7,155 nt of DNA from an uncultured bacterium (GCA_903871715.1 CAIQHW010000609.1:1-7155), one strand, 5' to 3'; counted from the stretch's first letter, positions 1 to 6,102 are shown. Translations and numbers: made by a program. Notes: generated from the sequence alone by a model not told the origin.

Positions 1-120
1 ACATTGATTGTTGATGGTTCAATTTCAAATAAAATGTTGCAAGCTTTTATTGATTGGTCCTATGATTTAGTAGCAACAAAACCGAAGAAAATTTCTAAAA
101 AAATAAAACAAACAAAATGA
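1..120 (+). CDS. MmcQ/YjbR-family protein, C-terminal end (5' part outside window)
   Basis: The frame is open from base 1 to a TGA at 118-120 and gives 39 residues. It starts TLIVDGSISNKML, continues with the segment FIDWSYDLVATKPKK, and ends in a Lys-rich tail. The pattern of a short 'dG.l....l...id.SYdLV.a..pKK' end is what I know from the C-terminus of MmcQ/YjbR-like proteins, small cytoplasmic proteins with a CyaY-like fold that are thought to bind DNA; the biological role is poorly defined. The stop codon overlaps the ATG of the next gene (ATGA), so the two are probably translated in a coupled way and belong to one transcript. The family call rests only on the last 39 residues, so it is likely but not certain. 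Confidence 0.7.
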   Translation, partial: TLIVDGSISNKMLQAFIDWSYDLVATKPKKISKKIKQTK

Positions 121-449
121 TAGACAAACATTTAATCACTACCAGCACAGCTTTGGAAGGTTATAAAGTAACCAAGCAATTGGGCGTTGTTCGTGGCATC
201 ACCGTTCGCAGCAGAAGTTTGTTTGGAAATATGGCAGGCGGATTTTTGTCGTTACTTGGTGGACAAAATTCTATCTATACCGATTTGTGCGAACAAACCC
301 GTGAAGAAGCTTTTCAACTCATGATGCAACATGCTGATGCAGCAGGAGCAAATGCCATTTTAAATATGCGATACGATGCAAACGAAGTGATGCAGGGCAT
401 TACAGAGGTTTTGGCTTATGGCACAGCGGTGTATGTTGAGAAAATTTAA
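117..449 (+). CDS. YbjQ-family (UPF0145) protein
   Basis: This 110-residue protein matches the YbjQ/UPF0145 family in full length (usual size about 105-110). Visible family features are an N-terminal strand with TTSTALEGYKV (8-18), the 'lGVVrGitvrsrslf' segment (22-36), GGQNSIY (48-54, matching the usual GGrs..Y), a helix leading into AGANAILNMRYD (76-87), and the closing strand EVLAYGTAV (97-105). Members are small soluble proteins that assemble into oligomers; they are often labelled 'heavy-metal-binding domain', but the function is not settled and no Cys/His metal cluster is evident here. The ATG overlaps the upstream stop (ATGA), and a 15-nt A-rich gap leads to the dehydratase gene, so it sits inside a four-gene run. 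No Shine-Dalgarno sequence precedes it. Confidence 0.9.
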   Translation: MIDKHLITTSTALEGYKVTKQLGVVRGITVRSRSLFGNMAGGFLSLLGGQNSIYTDLCEQTREEAFQLMMQHADAAGANAILNMRYDANEVMQGITEVLAYGTAVYVEKI

Positions 450-464
450 CTTCAAAAAAAATCA

Positions 465-1679
465 ATGAACAGATTTAATCTTCATCAATTTATTTGTGCT
501 GCAACTGGCAGAGCTGAAAGTTATTTCAAGAAAGATATTGAAAACAATTTTGCCGAATTGAGCAAAAGAATTGATGGCAAAAGTGTTTTAGTGATTGGTG
601 GAGCTGGCACCATTGGTAGCTCTTATATCAGAGCCATTCTGCGTTTCAAACCAAAAAAAGTTTACGTAATTGATACAGATGAAAATGGATTAACTGAATT
701 AGTACGTGATGTTCGAAGCACTGTTGGCTTAAATGTACCCGATGAATTTATCACTTATCCCATCAATTTTTCCGACCCAGTTTTTACAAAAATATTTTTG
801 CAAAAAGGTCCGTTTGAAATTGTTGCCAACTTTGCTGCACACAAACATGTGCGCAGCGAAAAAGATGAATTCAGCATCGAAGCCATGATTAATAACAACG
901 TAATCAGAGCAAAAAGTTTGTTGGATTTATTGATGGAACACAAGCCCGAAAGATTTTTTTGTGTAAGTACAGATAAAGCCGCAAACCCAGTAAACGTAAT
1001 GGGTGCAAGCAAAAAACTGATGGAAGAAGTAATCATGGCTTACAGCAAATATATCCCAATCACCACTGCCCGATTCGCAAATGTGGCTTTCAGCAATGGA
1101 AGTTTGTTGTATGGATTTTTAGAACGTATGATGAAGCAACAACCATTCAGTGGTCCAAGCAATATCAAACGCTATTTTGTATCGCCCGAAGAAAGCGGAC
1201 AGTTGTGTATGTTGGCTTGTATGTTGGGTAATTCAGGAAGTATCTTCTTTCCAAAACTCGACCCTGAAAAAGATATGCAAACCTTTGAAACCATTGGTGT
1301 AAAGCTATTACAAGCACATGGCTTAGAAGCAGTGTTTTGCAAAAACGAAGAAGATGCAAGACAATTTGCATTCCATCTAAAACCAGATTCAAAACTATAT
1401 CCAGTTTACTTTTTCGAGAGTGATACTAGTGGTGAAAAAACTTACGAAGAATTTTTTACGGATGCTGAAACCCTTGTGAATAATGAGTTTGAAGCATTGG
1501 GTTATGTAAAAGATTATCCAGCAAAATCGTTGGAAGAAGTGAACACCATGTTTGAACGATTCAATTATTTGTTTCAAAAAAACAATATTCGCAAAGCCGA
1601 TATTGTGCAATTGATGGCTGAATTTATTCCCAATTTTGAACACATCGAAAAAGGAAAAAATTTAGACCAGCGGATGTGA
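465..1679 (+). CDS. UDP-N-acetylglucosamine 4,6-dehydratase-like SDR enzyme (CapD/FlaA1/LegB type, long form)
   Basis: A 404-residue extended short-chain dehydrogenase of the polysaccharide-biosynthesis (CapD/FlaA1/WbpM) group. The Rossmann nucleotide-binding motif GGAGTIGS is at 45-52, the acidic end of beta-2 (VIDTDENGL) at 68-76, the NFAAHKHVRSEKD stretch at 122-134, and the catalytic STDKA at 168-172 followed by NPVNVMGASK (174-183). The YxxxK Tyr is replaced by Met179, with Lys183 kept, as in the WbpM/CapD branch; Asp170 and Lys171 are then the expected acid/base pair. The segments ARFANVAFSNGSLL (202-215), KRYFVSPEESGQLC (235-248) and SDTSGEKTYEEFF (319-331) are typical of the roughly 400-residue cytosolic form, with an N-terminal extension before the Rossmann fold and a C-terminal extension after it. 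No transmembrane segment is present, unlike WbpM itself. The expected reaction is conversion of UDP-GlcNAc to a 4-keto-6-deoxy sugar on the way to amino sugars such as bacillosamine or legionaminic acid; the exact product cannot be read from sequence. The final codons overlap the next gene's GTG start (GTGA). Confidence 0.88.
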   Translation: MNRFNLHQFICAATGRAESYFKKDIENNFAELSKRIDGKSVLVIGGAGTIGSSYIRAILRFKPKKVYVIDTDENGLTELVRDVRSTVGLNVPDEFITYPINFSDPVFTKIFLQKGPFEIVANFAAHKHVRSEKDEFSIEAMINNNVIRAKSLLDLLMEHKPERFFCVSTDKAANPVNVMGASKKLMEEVIMAYSKYIPITTARFANVAFSNGSLLYGFLERMMKQQPFSGPSNIKRYFVSPEESGQLCMLACMLGNSGSIFFPKLDPEKDMQTFETIGVKLLQAHGLEAVFCKNEEDARQFAFHLKPDSKLYPVYFFESDTSGEKTYEEFFTDAETLVNNEFEALGYVKDYPAKSLEEVNTMFERFNYLFQKNNIRKADIVQLMAEFIPNFEHIEKGKNLDQRM

Positions 1680-2614
1680 TTGTATTTCCACATCATCAGA
1701 ACTCATATCCATCAAAACTTTCAATACGATTGAATTCAAAAACAGCATATCAACATTCACTAAATTCCTTTGAGCAAGAAAATATTTTTGCACAATCTTG
1801 GTGGTTGGATGCTACTGCTGGTGAAAAAAATTGGACGGCTTTTTTTGCTGAAAATAAATTTTCTTTTGCGGCGCATCAAAAAAATAAACTACTTCAAAAA
1901 GCTTTACTACCAAGTGTTTTAACGCCTTACCAACCTGTTGTAAAATTTGATGCCACATTAGTTAACGAACTCAATCATTTTTCTTTTGTTGAATTATTTT
2001 GGAGAAATTTTGAAAAAAAATGGTTGATGGAGTTTGAAAAAAACGACTGGAAAATTTCTTTCAAACACACTCGGCAATTGGAATTGGATGATATTGAAAA
2101 ACTGTACAACAATTTTAAACCAAGTTTAAAACGTCAAATTCAAAAAGCAGAAAATGCTTTAAAAGTGAGTGTTAATGAAGATTTGCAAACATTGCATGCG
2201 GTAAGTAGCGAAACTTTTACTCGCCAAAAAAAACAAATTCCTTGCACTTTTGAGCAATTAAAAACTGTTGATGAGGCTTGTAAAAAGCATCATGCTCGAA
2301 AATATTTTATTGCTTACAATACAGATGCAAAGCCATGTGCAGCTATTTATTTAGTGTACGATAAAAACTGTTGTTATTATATTTTGGGTGGAATTAGCAT
2401 CGAGTTTAAAAACTCTGGAGCCATGTGTTTGCTCCTTTGGCAAGCGATTCAATTTGCAAAAACGGAGAGCAAACATTTTGATTTTTGCGGCAGCACAATT
2501 ACTTCCATTGATAAATTTTTCAGCACTTTTGGCGCACAAAAAATAGAAGTTTTGGTTTTGAATAAATATGCCAACTCCTTGCAGGAATGGGCAATTAGAA
2601 AATGGAAGAAATAA
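1676..2614 (+). CDS. FemAB/BioF2-like GNAT acyltransferase
   Basis: A 312-residue soluble protein with the layout of the FemAB-like GNAT group (Acetyltransf_6, 'BioF2-like'). The N-terminal part has the ENIFAQSWWLDA motif (35-46) characteristic of Bacteroidota members. The C-terminal acyltransferase half begins with the basic helix PSLKRQIQKAEN (149-160), followed by FTRQKKQIP (181-189), strands around KYFIAYN and AAIYLVYD (209-229), YYILGGIS (234-241), the helix GAMCLLLWQAIQFAK (248-262), and the ending HFDFCGSTITSIDKFFSTFGAQ (267-288). The family transfers acyl or aminoacyl groups to amines on cell-wall precursors, lipids or sugars; the substrate is unknown here. The start chosen is GTG at 1676, overlapping the dehydratase stop (GTGA); a TTG at 1730 would give a more usual distance to the SWWLDA motif and cannot be excluded. 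The gene ends 2 nt before the convergent TPM gene. Confidence 0.82.
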   Translation: MIVFPHHQNSYPSKLSIRLNSKTAYQHSLNSFEQENIFAQSWWLDATAGEKNWTAFFAENKFSFAAHQKNKLLQKALLPSVLTPYQPVVKFDATLVNELNHFSFVELFWRNFEKKWLMEFEKNDWKISFKHTRQLELDDIEKLYNNFKPSLKRQIQKAENALKVSVNEDLQTLHAVSSETFTRQKKQIPCTFEQLKTVDEACKKHHARKYFIAYNTDAKPCAAIYLVYDKNCCYYILGGISIEFKNSGAMCLLLWQAIQFAKTESKHFDFCGSTITSIDKFFSTFGAQKIEVLVLNKYANSLQEWAIRKWKK

Positions 2615-2616
2615 TT

Positions 2617-3402
2617 TTACCAACTGCCGCCAGCACCGCCACCACCACCGCTTCCACCGCCGAAACCTCCAAAGCCACCACCACCGCTGCTGCCTCCTCC
2701 AAAACCACCACCCAAAGCAGAACCCAACAAAAAACCTCCAAAGCCGCCACTGTTAATCATTGTACCGCCACCACCTCTGTTGTTTGATATGCTGGATAAA
2801 ATAATGATGATGATAACAACTGCTATAATTAATCCAAAAGGAATGCCTCGTTTTCTTGAATTCTGTTTTGCATCTGCTTTGTATTCGCCTTTGGTAGCTT
2901 GCATAATCGCCGTTACACCATTATCAATTCCTTCATAAAAATTGCCAGCTTTAAAAGATGGTTTTACTTCGTGTTCGATAATTATTTTGCATACACCATC
3001 GGGCAAAGCCCCTTCCAGTCCATACCCTGTGGCGATGTACAATTGATGGTCGTCCATCGAAATCAAAAATACACAGCCATTATTTTTCTTTTTTTCACCG
3101 ACGCCCCATTGTCTTAAAATAGCCAAAGCATATTCCATTGGGTCGTTGCCATCTAAATTTTTTATCAGCACTACAGTAATTTGGTTGGATGTGCTGTCGT
3201 TAAAAACTTTCAATTTTTGTTCCAATGCAGCTTGTTGGCTGGCTGGCAATGTGCCAGTAAAATCATTCACCAACCTCGGTGGGTTAGGCATTTCGGACAC
3301 TTTTATTTCAGCAGAAGCGCCAAAAAATATGCCGAAAAAAAGTAAGAATAAGTAAAGTGCTTTTTTCAATTTTTCAATTTTTATTTTATCCAATAACCAC
3401 AT
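2617..3402 (-). CDS. TPM-domain membrane protein with glycine-rich tail (YgcG-like)
   Basis: A 261-residue envelope protein. Residues 1-31 form a signal peptide or first membrane helix (basic n-region KIKIEKLKK, then LYLFLLFFGIFFGASA). The TPM domain spans about 42-170: PRLVNDFTGTLP (42-53), ITVVLIKNLDGNDPMEYA (75-92), GCVFLISMDDHQLYIATGYGLEG (109-131), LPDG (133-136) and a final helix near NFYEGIDNGVTAI (154-166). A second hydrophobic segment (about 187-206, including VVIIIIIL) is followed by a tail of Gly with scattered Phe and Ser that ends GGSW, as in many YgcG-like proteins. Expected topology is TPM domain outside the cytoplasm and tail in the cytoplasm. Some TPM domains have been reported as phosphatases and one plant member acts in photosystem II repair, but the role of this form is unknown. 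The ATG lies 17 nt inside the end of the upstream TPM gene, so the two are one transcript. Confidence 0.9.
   Translation of the reverse strand: MWLLDKIKIEKLKKALYLFLLFFGIFFGASAEIKVSEMPNPPRLVNDFTGTLPASQQAALEQKLKVFNDSTSNQITVVLIKNLDGNDPMEYALAILRQWGVGEKKKNNGCVFLISMDDHQLYIATGYGLEGALPDGVCKIIIEHEVKPSFKAGNFYEGIDNGVTAIMQATKGEYKADAKQNSRKRGIPFGLIIAVVIIIIILSSISNNRGGGGTMINSGGFGGFLLGSALGGGFGGGSSGGGGFGGFGGGSGGGGGAGGSW
2620..2775 (-). repeat. Glycine-codon low-complexity tract (C-terminal tail of TPM protein)
   Basis: On the + strand this reads as recurring CCACC/CCGCC/CCTCC units. On the coding (-) strand it is irregular GGN repeats encoding residues 210-261 of the TPM protein (GGG, GGFGG, GGGSGG units, with a short break TMINSGG and LLGSAL). 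It is clearly richer in G/C than the surrounding AT-rich DNA because glycine codons dictate it. The GGN array is imperfect, but it is a plausible site for slippage or in-frame length change. Open frames on the + strand here encode only Thr/Ala/Ser or His/Arg runs and are mirror images of this tract. Confidence 0.8.
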
Positions 3403-3835
3403 CGTTGCTCAATTCATTTTTGCTTTCGCCTGTTTGATGCGGAAAATATTTTTGTAAATGTTTGCCCATTGTGGCAACGCATTGGCAAATACCTTCGACA
3501 ATTTTTCCGTTTTTAAAATGTTGTTGCAAAATATTTTTTTCTTCTTCCCAAAAATTTTCGGCAACCACTGCATTAATGCCCGAATCGCCGATGATGGCGA
3601 ATTTGCGGTCTTTCATTGCTAAATAAATCAACACTGCATTTCTGTTTTCGGTTTTGTGCATTTCTAATTTATTGAAACAAAGTGCGGCTCTATCCAAAAC
3701 ATTTTCGGCTTTGCAATTTTTTTCAACATATACCCTAATTTCGCCACTGGTGCAGTTTTCAGCATTGCTGATGGCATCACGAATTTGAGTTAATTCATGT
3801 TTTGAAAAGTGTGGTTTTTTGAAAAACAAATTCAT
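3386..3835 (-). CDS. Cytosolic-type TPM-domain protein
   Basis: A 149-residue protein with no signal peptide or membrane segment, made almost entirely of a TPM domain. Visible features are an N-terminal helix FSKHELTQIRDAISNAE (10-26), CTSGEIRVYVE (28-38), the helix DRAALCFNKLEMHKTENRNAVLIYLAMKDRKFAIIGDSGI (48-87), AENFWEEE (92-99) and a closing helix GKIVEGICQCVATMGKHLQKYFP (110-132). This is the short TPM form that in Bacteroidota usually sits between lemA and the larger signal-peptide TPM gene. Here it is followed directly by that larger TPM gene (17-nt overlap), but no lemA precedes it: the region upstream is a divergent promoter and a + strand gene. The function is unknown; the pairing suggests the two TPM proteins act together at the envelope. 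Confidence 0.88.
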   Translation of the reverse strand: MNLFFKKPHFSKHELTQIRDAISNAENCTSGEIRVYVEKNCKAENVLDRAALCFNKLEMHKTENRNAVLIYLAMKDRKFAIIGDSGINAVVAENFWEEEKNILQQHFKNGKIVEGICQCVATMGKHLQKYFPHQTGESKNELSNDVVIG

Positions 3836-3854
3836 TGTGCGAAGAATTATTTTG

Positions 3855-3881
3855 TAAAAGTAGTTTTAATTCAACAATCAA
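3855..3881 (-). promoter_or_regulatory. Candidate promoter for the TPM gene pair
   Basis: Reading the - strand, TACTTTTA (3862-3855) is one base off the Bacteroidota -7 consensus TAnnTTTG. A TTG (3881-3879) lies 16 nt upstream, slightly closer than the usual 19-21. The box is 19 nt from the ATG at 3835, which fits the short leaders seen elsewhere in the window. This is a pattern match only. Confidence 0.4.
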
Positions 3882-3914
3882 TTGGAGAATATTTTTTGCA
3901 AAAAATTATCTTTA
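3882..3914 (+). promoter_or_regulatory. Candidate promoter for the DUF4286-like gene
   Basis: TATCTTTA at 3907-3914 resembles the Bacteroidota -7 box TAnnTTTG (last base A instead of G), and a TTG at 3882-3884 lies 22 nt upstream, near the expected -33 spacing. The box is 16 nt before the ATG at 3931. It supports starting the gene at 3931 and not at the TTG at 3835, which lies upstream of this box. Confidence 0.45.
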
Positions 3915-3930
3915 CAGAAAAATAAAAACG

Positions 3931-4245
3931 ATGATTTTATACAACGTAACTACAAAAATTTTGCCCGATGTACATGATGAATGGTTGCATTGGATGAAAA
4001 CGGTGCATGTGCCAGATGTGATGCTCACTGGGCATTTCAGCACTTATCGCTTGTGTAAATTAGATAAAATGGAGGAGGAAGAAGATGCGATTACTTATGT
4101 TTTTCAATACACGGCTGCATCGCGAAATGAGTTGGAAAATTATTTCAACAACCATGCATCAAGATTGAGAGAGGATGTAGTGAAAAAATTTCAGGATAAA
4201 TTTATTGCTTTTAGAACGGTGATGGAATTGGTGGATGAAGGTTGA
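3931..4245 (+). CDS. DUF4286-family protein
   Basis: A 104-residue soluble protein, the usual length of the DUF4286 family, which is common in Bacteroidota. Recognisable parts are the N-terminal strand MILYNVTTKI (1-10), WLHWMKTVHVPDVMLTGHFSTYRLCKL (18-44) with its HVPDV and TGHF signatures, an acidic insert MEEEED (47-52), ITYVFQY (54-60), and the C-terminal HASRLREDVVKKFQDKFIAFRT (75-96). No biochemical role is known for the family, and neighbours give no strong hint. The reading frame is open upstream to a TTG at 3835, but those 32 extra residues have no family counterpart and cover the promoter, so the ATG at 3931 is preferred. The leader is A-rich with no Shine-Dalgarno sequence. It ends 4 nt from the convergent DUF1573 gene. 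Confidence 0.85.
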   Translation: MILYNVTTKILPDVHDEWLHWMKTVHVPDVMLTGHFSTYRLCKLDKMEEEEDAITYVFQYTAASRNELENYFNNHASRLREDVVKKFQDKFIAFRTVMELVDEG

Positions 4246-4249
4246 GCAA

Positions 4250-4717
4250 TTATTCTTTCATTGCCTTTACATCACCGATGATGAGTAATTTAGTGTCGTT
4301 GGGCAAAGTATTGGCGATGACGATAACTGATTTTTGAAAGCTGCCTGGGCGACCATTACTGTCGTAAGAAATTTTTATTTTGCCTTCTTTGCCTGGTGCC
4401 ACAGGCTCATTTACAAACTCTGAAACCGTGCAACCACATGATGTTTCAGCCTTGCTGATAATGAGTGGTGTTTTGCCCGTATTTTTAAATTTAAATTCGT
4501 GGCCCACCACTTGCCCTTCCATAATATTTTCACCAAAATCAAATTCAGTTTCGTAAAAATGAATCTTTGGCAATTGGGAAGTATCGCCTGAAATTTTGCC
4601 ATCGGGTTCGATTGGGTTGGCAATTAATTTTTGTGCATCCAACAAATCGTTTTGTTGATTTTTAGGATGACAAGCCGCCAACGAAATGATGCAAAACAGC
4701 AACGCAATTTTTTTCAT
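4250..4717 (-). CDS. DUF1573-domain lipoprotein
   Basis: A 155-residue lipoprotein. The signal peptide MKKIALLFCIISLAAC carries a lipobox LAAC with Cys16 as the lipidation site. The +2 residue is His, with no obvious inner-membrane retention signal, so outer-membrane or surface placement is likely. A linker (17-50) leads to the DUF1573 domain (about 51-147): FDFGENIMEGQVVGHEFKFKNTGKTPLII (59-87), the hallmark SCGCT (93-97), PVAPGKEGKIKISYDSNGRPGSFQKSV (105-131) and a last strand near LLIIGDV (144-150). This is an Ig-like (ASH/MSP-type) beta-sandwich found very widely in Bacteroidota; its function is not established. The two Cys of SCGC could form a disulphide or bind a ligand. It is a single gene divergent from ribE. 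Confidence 0.92.
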   Translation of the reverse strand: MKKIALLFCIISLAACHPKNQQNDLLDAQKLIANPIEPDGKISGDTSQLPKIHFYETEFDFGENIMEGQVVGHEFKFKNTGKTPLIISKAETSCGCTVSEFVNEPVAPGKEGKIKISYDSNGRPGSFQKSVIVIANTLPNDTKLLIIGDVKAMKE

Positions 4718-4733
4718 GAAGCAATTTTTTTTG

Positions 4734-4741
4734 CAAAACTA
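4734..4741 (-). promoter_or_regulatory. -7 box for the DUF1573 lipoprotein gene
   Basis: On the - strand this is TAGTTTTG, an exact match to TAnnTTTG. It sits 16 nt from the ATG at 4717. I do not find a -33 TTG at the ideal distance; the nearest TTTG-type motif is 26 nt upstream. The same octamer is used at 6110-6103 for the barrel protein. Confidence 0.5.
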
Positions 4742-4747
4742 TTCAAA

Positions 4748-4755
4748 TAGCTTTA
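4748..4755 (+). promoter_or_regulatory. -7 box for ribE
   Basis: TAGCTTTA is one base off TAnnTTTG and lies 36 nt before the ribE ATG. Its expected -33 region falls on a T-run (4725-4732) and on the - strand box of the divergent gene. No FMN riboswitch could fit in this 74-nt gap. Confidence 0.35.
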
Positions 4756-4791
4756 CATTTAGTTGTTCAAAAAAAATAAAAATTCGCCGTC

Positions 4792-5379
4792 ATGTTTACT
4801 GGAATCATTGAATGTATGGGCATTATAAAAGGTGTGAGAGATGAAAAAGGCAACAAGCGTTTTCGGATTCAATCCTCTATTTCAAATGAATTGAGCATTG
4901 ACCAAAGCGTTGCCCATCAAGGCATTTGCCTAACTGTGGTGGCGGTAAAAGATGATGCGCATGATGTGGTGGCAGTGGGCGAAACGCTTTCAAAAACAAA
5001 TTTGGGCAAATTTAAAATTGGCGATTACGTGAACATCGAACGCTGTTTGAAAATGGGCGATAGGCTTGATGGGCATGTGGTTCAAGGTCATGTAGATGGT
5101 ATGGCAACTTGTGTAAAACGGCAGGAAACCAGCGGCAGTTGGCTGTTTACATTCGAGTTGGATAAAAATTTTAACGAAAAATTGGTCGTTGAAAAAGGAA
5201 GCATTGCCGTGAATGGAGTATCGCTAACGGCTTTCAACCTGTCTAAAAAACAATTTTCGGTGGCAATTATTCCTTACACTTTTGCACACACTACTTTTTA
5301 TGAAATAGAATTGCACGACAAAGTGAATATCGAGTTTGATATTTTGGGCAAGTATGTTTCGCGATGGAATGAAAAATAA
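4792..5379 (+). CDS. ribE: Riboflavin synthase (alpha subunit)
   Basis: A 195-residue enzyme of the usual length, forming riboflavin by dismutation of two 6,7-dimethyl-8-ribityllumazine molecules; it acts as a cytoplasmic trimer. The invariant N-terminus MFTGIIE (1-7) fixes the start. There are two lumazine-binding barrels: the first (1 to about 88) with SVAHQGICLTVV (39-50) and VGETLSKTNLG (62-72), and the second (about 89-186) with GDRLDGHVVQGHVDG (89-103), GSIAVNGVSLT (136-146), IIPYT (159-163) and the closing NIEFDILGKYV (179-189). In the first repeat the usual AVNGVCLT is AHQGICLT, a variation I associate with this phylum. It stands alone, with no other rib genes adjacent, and has its own candidate promoter. 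It is divergent from a lipoprotein gene and convergent with the barrel gene (3-nt gap). Confidence 0.97.
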   Translation: MFTGIIECMGIIKGVRDEKGNKRFRIQSSISNELSIDQSVAHQGICLTVVAVKDDAHDVVAVGETLSKTNLGKFKIGDYVNIERCLKMGDRLDGHVVQGHVDGMATCVKRQETSGSWLFTFELDKNFNEKLVVEKGSIAVNGVSLTAFNLSKKQFSVAIIPYTFAHTTFYEIELHDKVNIEFDILGKYVSRWNEK

Positions 5380-5382
5380 TTT

Positions 5383-6087
5383 TTAGAAAACGTAATTAAT
5401 CGAGCATCTTCCAATTGGCTTGAAAATGAGTGGTGATAAGCTATTGTAGCTTTCCGAAGTTTCAATTTTCAAATTAATTCTTCTGCTTAATTTTATGGTA
5501 GTTCCTAATAAAATGACGCCGCCAAAGTTGATTGAATTTTGTTGTGTAGAAACATTTCTATCTGTCAAATTACCACTTGAAACATCCGTTGACAAAGTAT
5601 AATATTCGTGTGATTTTTCAATCAAATTAGATAACATCACACCAGCATAAAAATTAAATTTTTGCTTTTGTAAAAGGCAATAATTCAATCCTAAATTTAT
5701 TTGGTGAAAAGCTGTAAAAGCAGTATAGACATCAGTTCCAGCTGCATCATAATAGTCCTCAGACATTGTTAAAATGCTAAGCGATTGAAAATATTGATAC
5801 GAAAATGCGAATGAAAATTGCTTGGATAAATGTCGCTCAAAAAATAATGGCGGTGTGCAAGTTTTGTTTTTAACAACTGCTCCAAAATGGAAACTATTAT
5901 CAACTCCTGCCACCAAATTTTTATTGGAACCAAAAAATGGCAAAGTAAAATTCCATTGCGCACGATTGTTTTCAAATTGATATACCTCAATGGTACTAAA
6001 GCCAATCCCAATCTCATTTTTAAACTGTTCTTGTGCTTTTGCAACAAAAGAAATGGCCAACAAAAAAATGATGATTATCTTTTTCAT
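5383..6087 (-). CDS. Predicted outer-membrane beta-barrel protein, unknown function
   Basis: A 234-residue exported protein I cannot place in a named family. Residues 1-18 are a clear signal peptide (MKKIIIIFLLAISFVAKA, cleavage after AKA). The mature part has many alternating hydrophobic/polar strands rich in aromatics, for example FSFAFSYQYF (91-100), INLGLNYCLL (130-139), FNFYAGVML (144-152) and SINFGGVILLGTTIKL (185-200). It ends in CSINYVF, with the terminal Phe typical of proteins inserted by BamA. These traits fit a small outer-membrane barrel of about eight to ten strands. An in-frame TTG at 6105 would add six residues, but that TTG is the end of the promoter's -7 box, so the ATG at 6087 is chosen. 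The function is unknown; it is transcribed separately from the gene upstream. Confidence 0.8.
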   Translation of the reverse strand: MKKIIIIFLLAISFVAKAQEQFKNEIGIGFSTIEVYQFENNRAQWNFTLPFFGSNKNLVAGVDNSFHFGAVVKNKTCTPPLFFERHLSKQFSFAFSYQYFQSLSILTMSEDYYDAAGTDVYTAFTAFHQINLGLNYCLLQKQKFNFYAGVMLSNLIEKSHEYYTLSTDVSSGNLTDRNVSTQQNSINFGGVILLGTTIKLSRRINLKIETSESYNSLSPLIFKPIGRCSINYVF

Positions 6088-6102
6088 AAAAATAAATTTT
6101 AC

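Noticed and set aside
755..1643. Three - strand open frames of 75-93 residues inside the dehydratase gene
   Set aside because: The + strand frame is a full, motif-complete enzyme; the antisense frames show no domain features or own promoters.
2568..2787. Two + strand open frames of about 61 residues rich in Thr/Ala/Ser or His/Arg
   Set aside because: They are mirror images of the GGN-repeat tail of the - strand TPM gene; the composition follows from the repeat and there is no family resemblance.
3361..3390. Short repeated TTTTTCAA units
   Set aside because: They fall in the coding sequence of the basic n-region (KIEKLKK) of the TPM signal peptide and reflect Lys/Leu/Ile codons in AT-rich DNA.
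3835..3930. N-terminal extension of the DUF4286 gene from a TTG at 3835
   Set aside because: The extra 32 residues have no family counterpart, start within the start codon of the divergent TPM gene, and cover the likely promoter.
4246..4264. Inverted repeat GCAAT...ATTGC at a convergent gene junction, possible terminator
   Set aside because: A 5-bp stem with a 9-nt loop and no T-run is too weak to call a terminator.
4411..4623. Antisense-looking 70-residue - strand frame inside the DUF1573 gene
   Set aside because: It is an out-of-frame reading of the well-supported lipoprotein gene with no recognisable features.
4718..4791. Possible FMN riboswitch upstream of riboflavin synthase
   Set aside because: The gap is only 74 nt and none of the conserved RFN-element sequence is visible.
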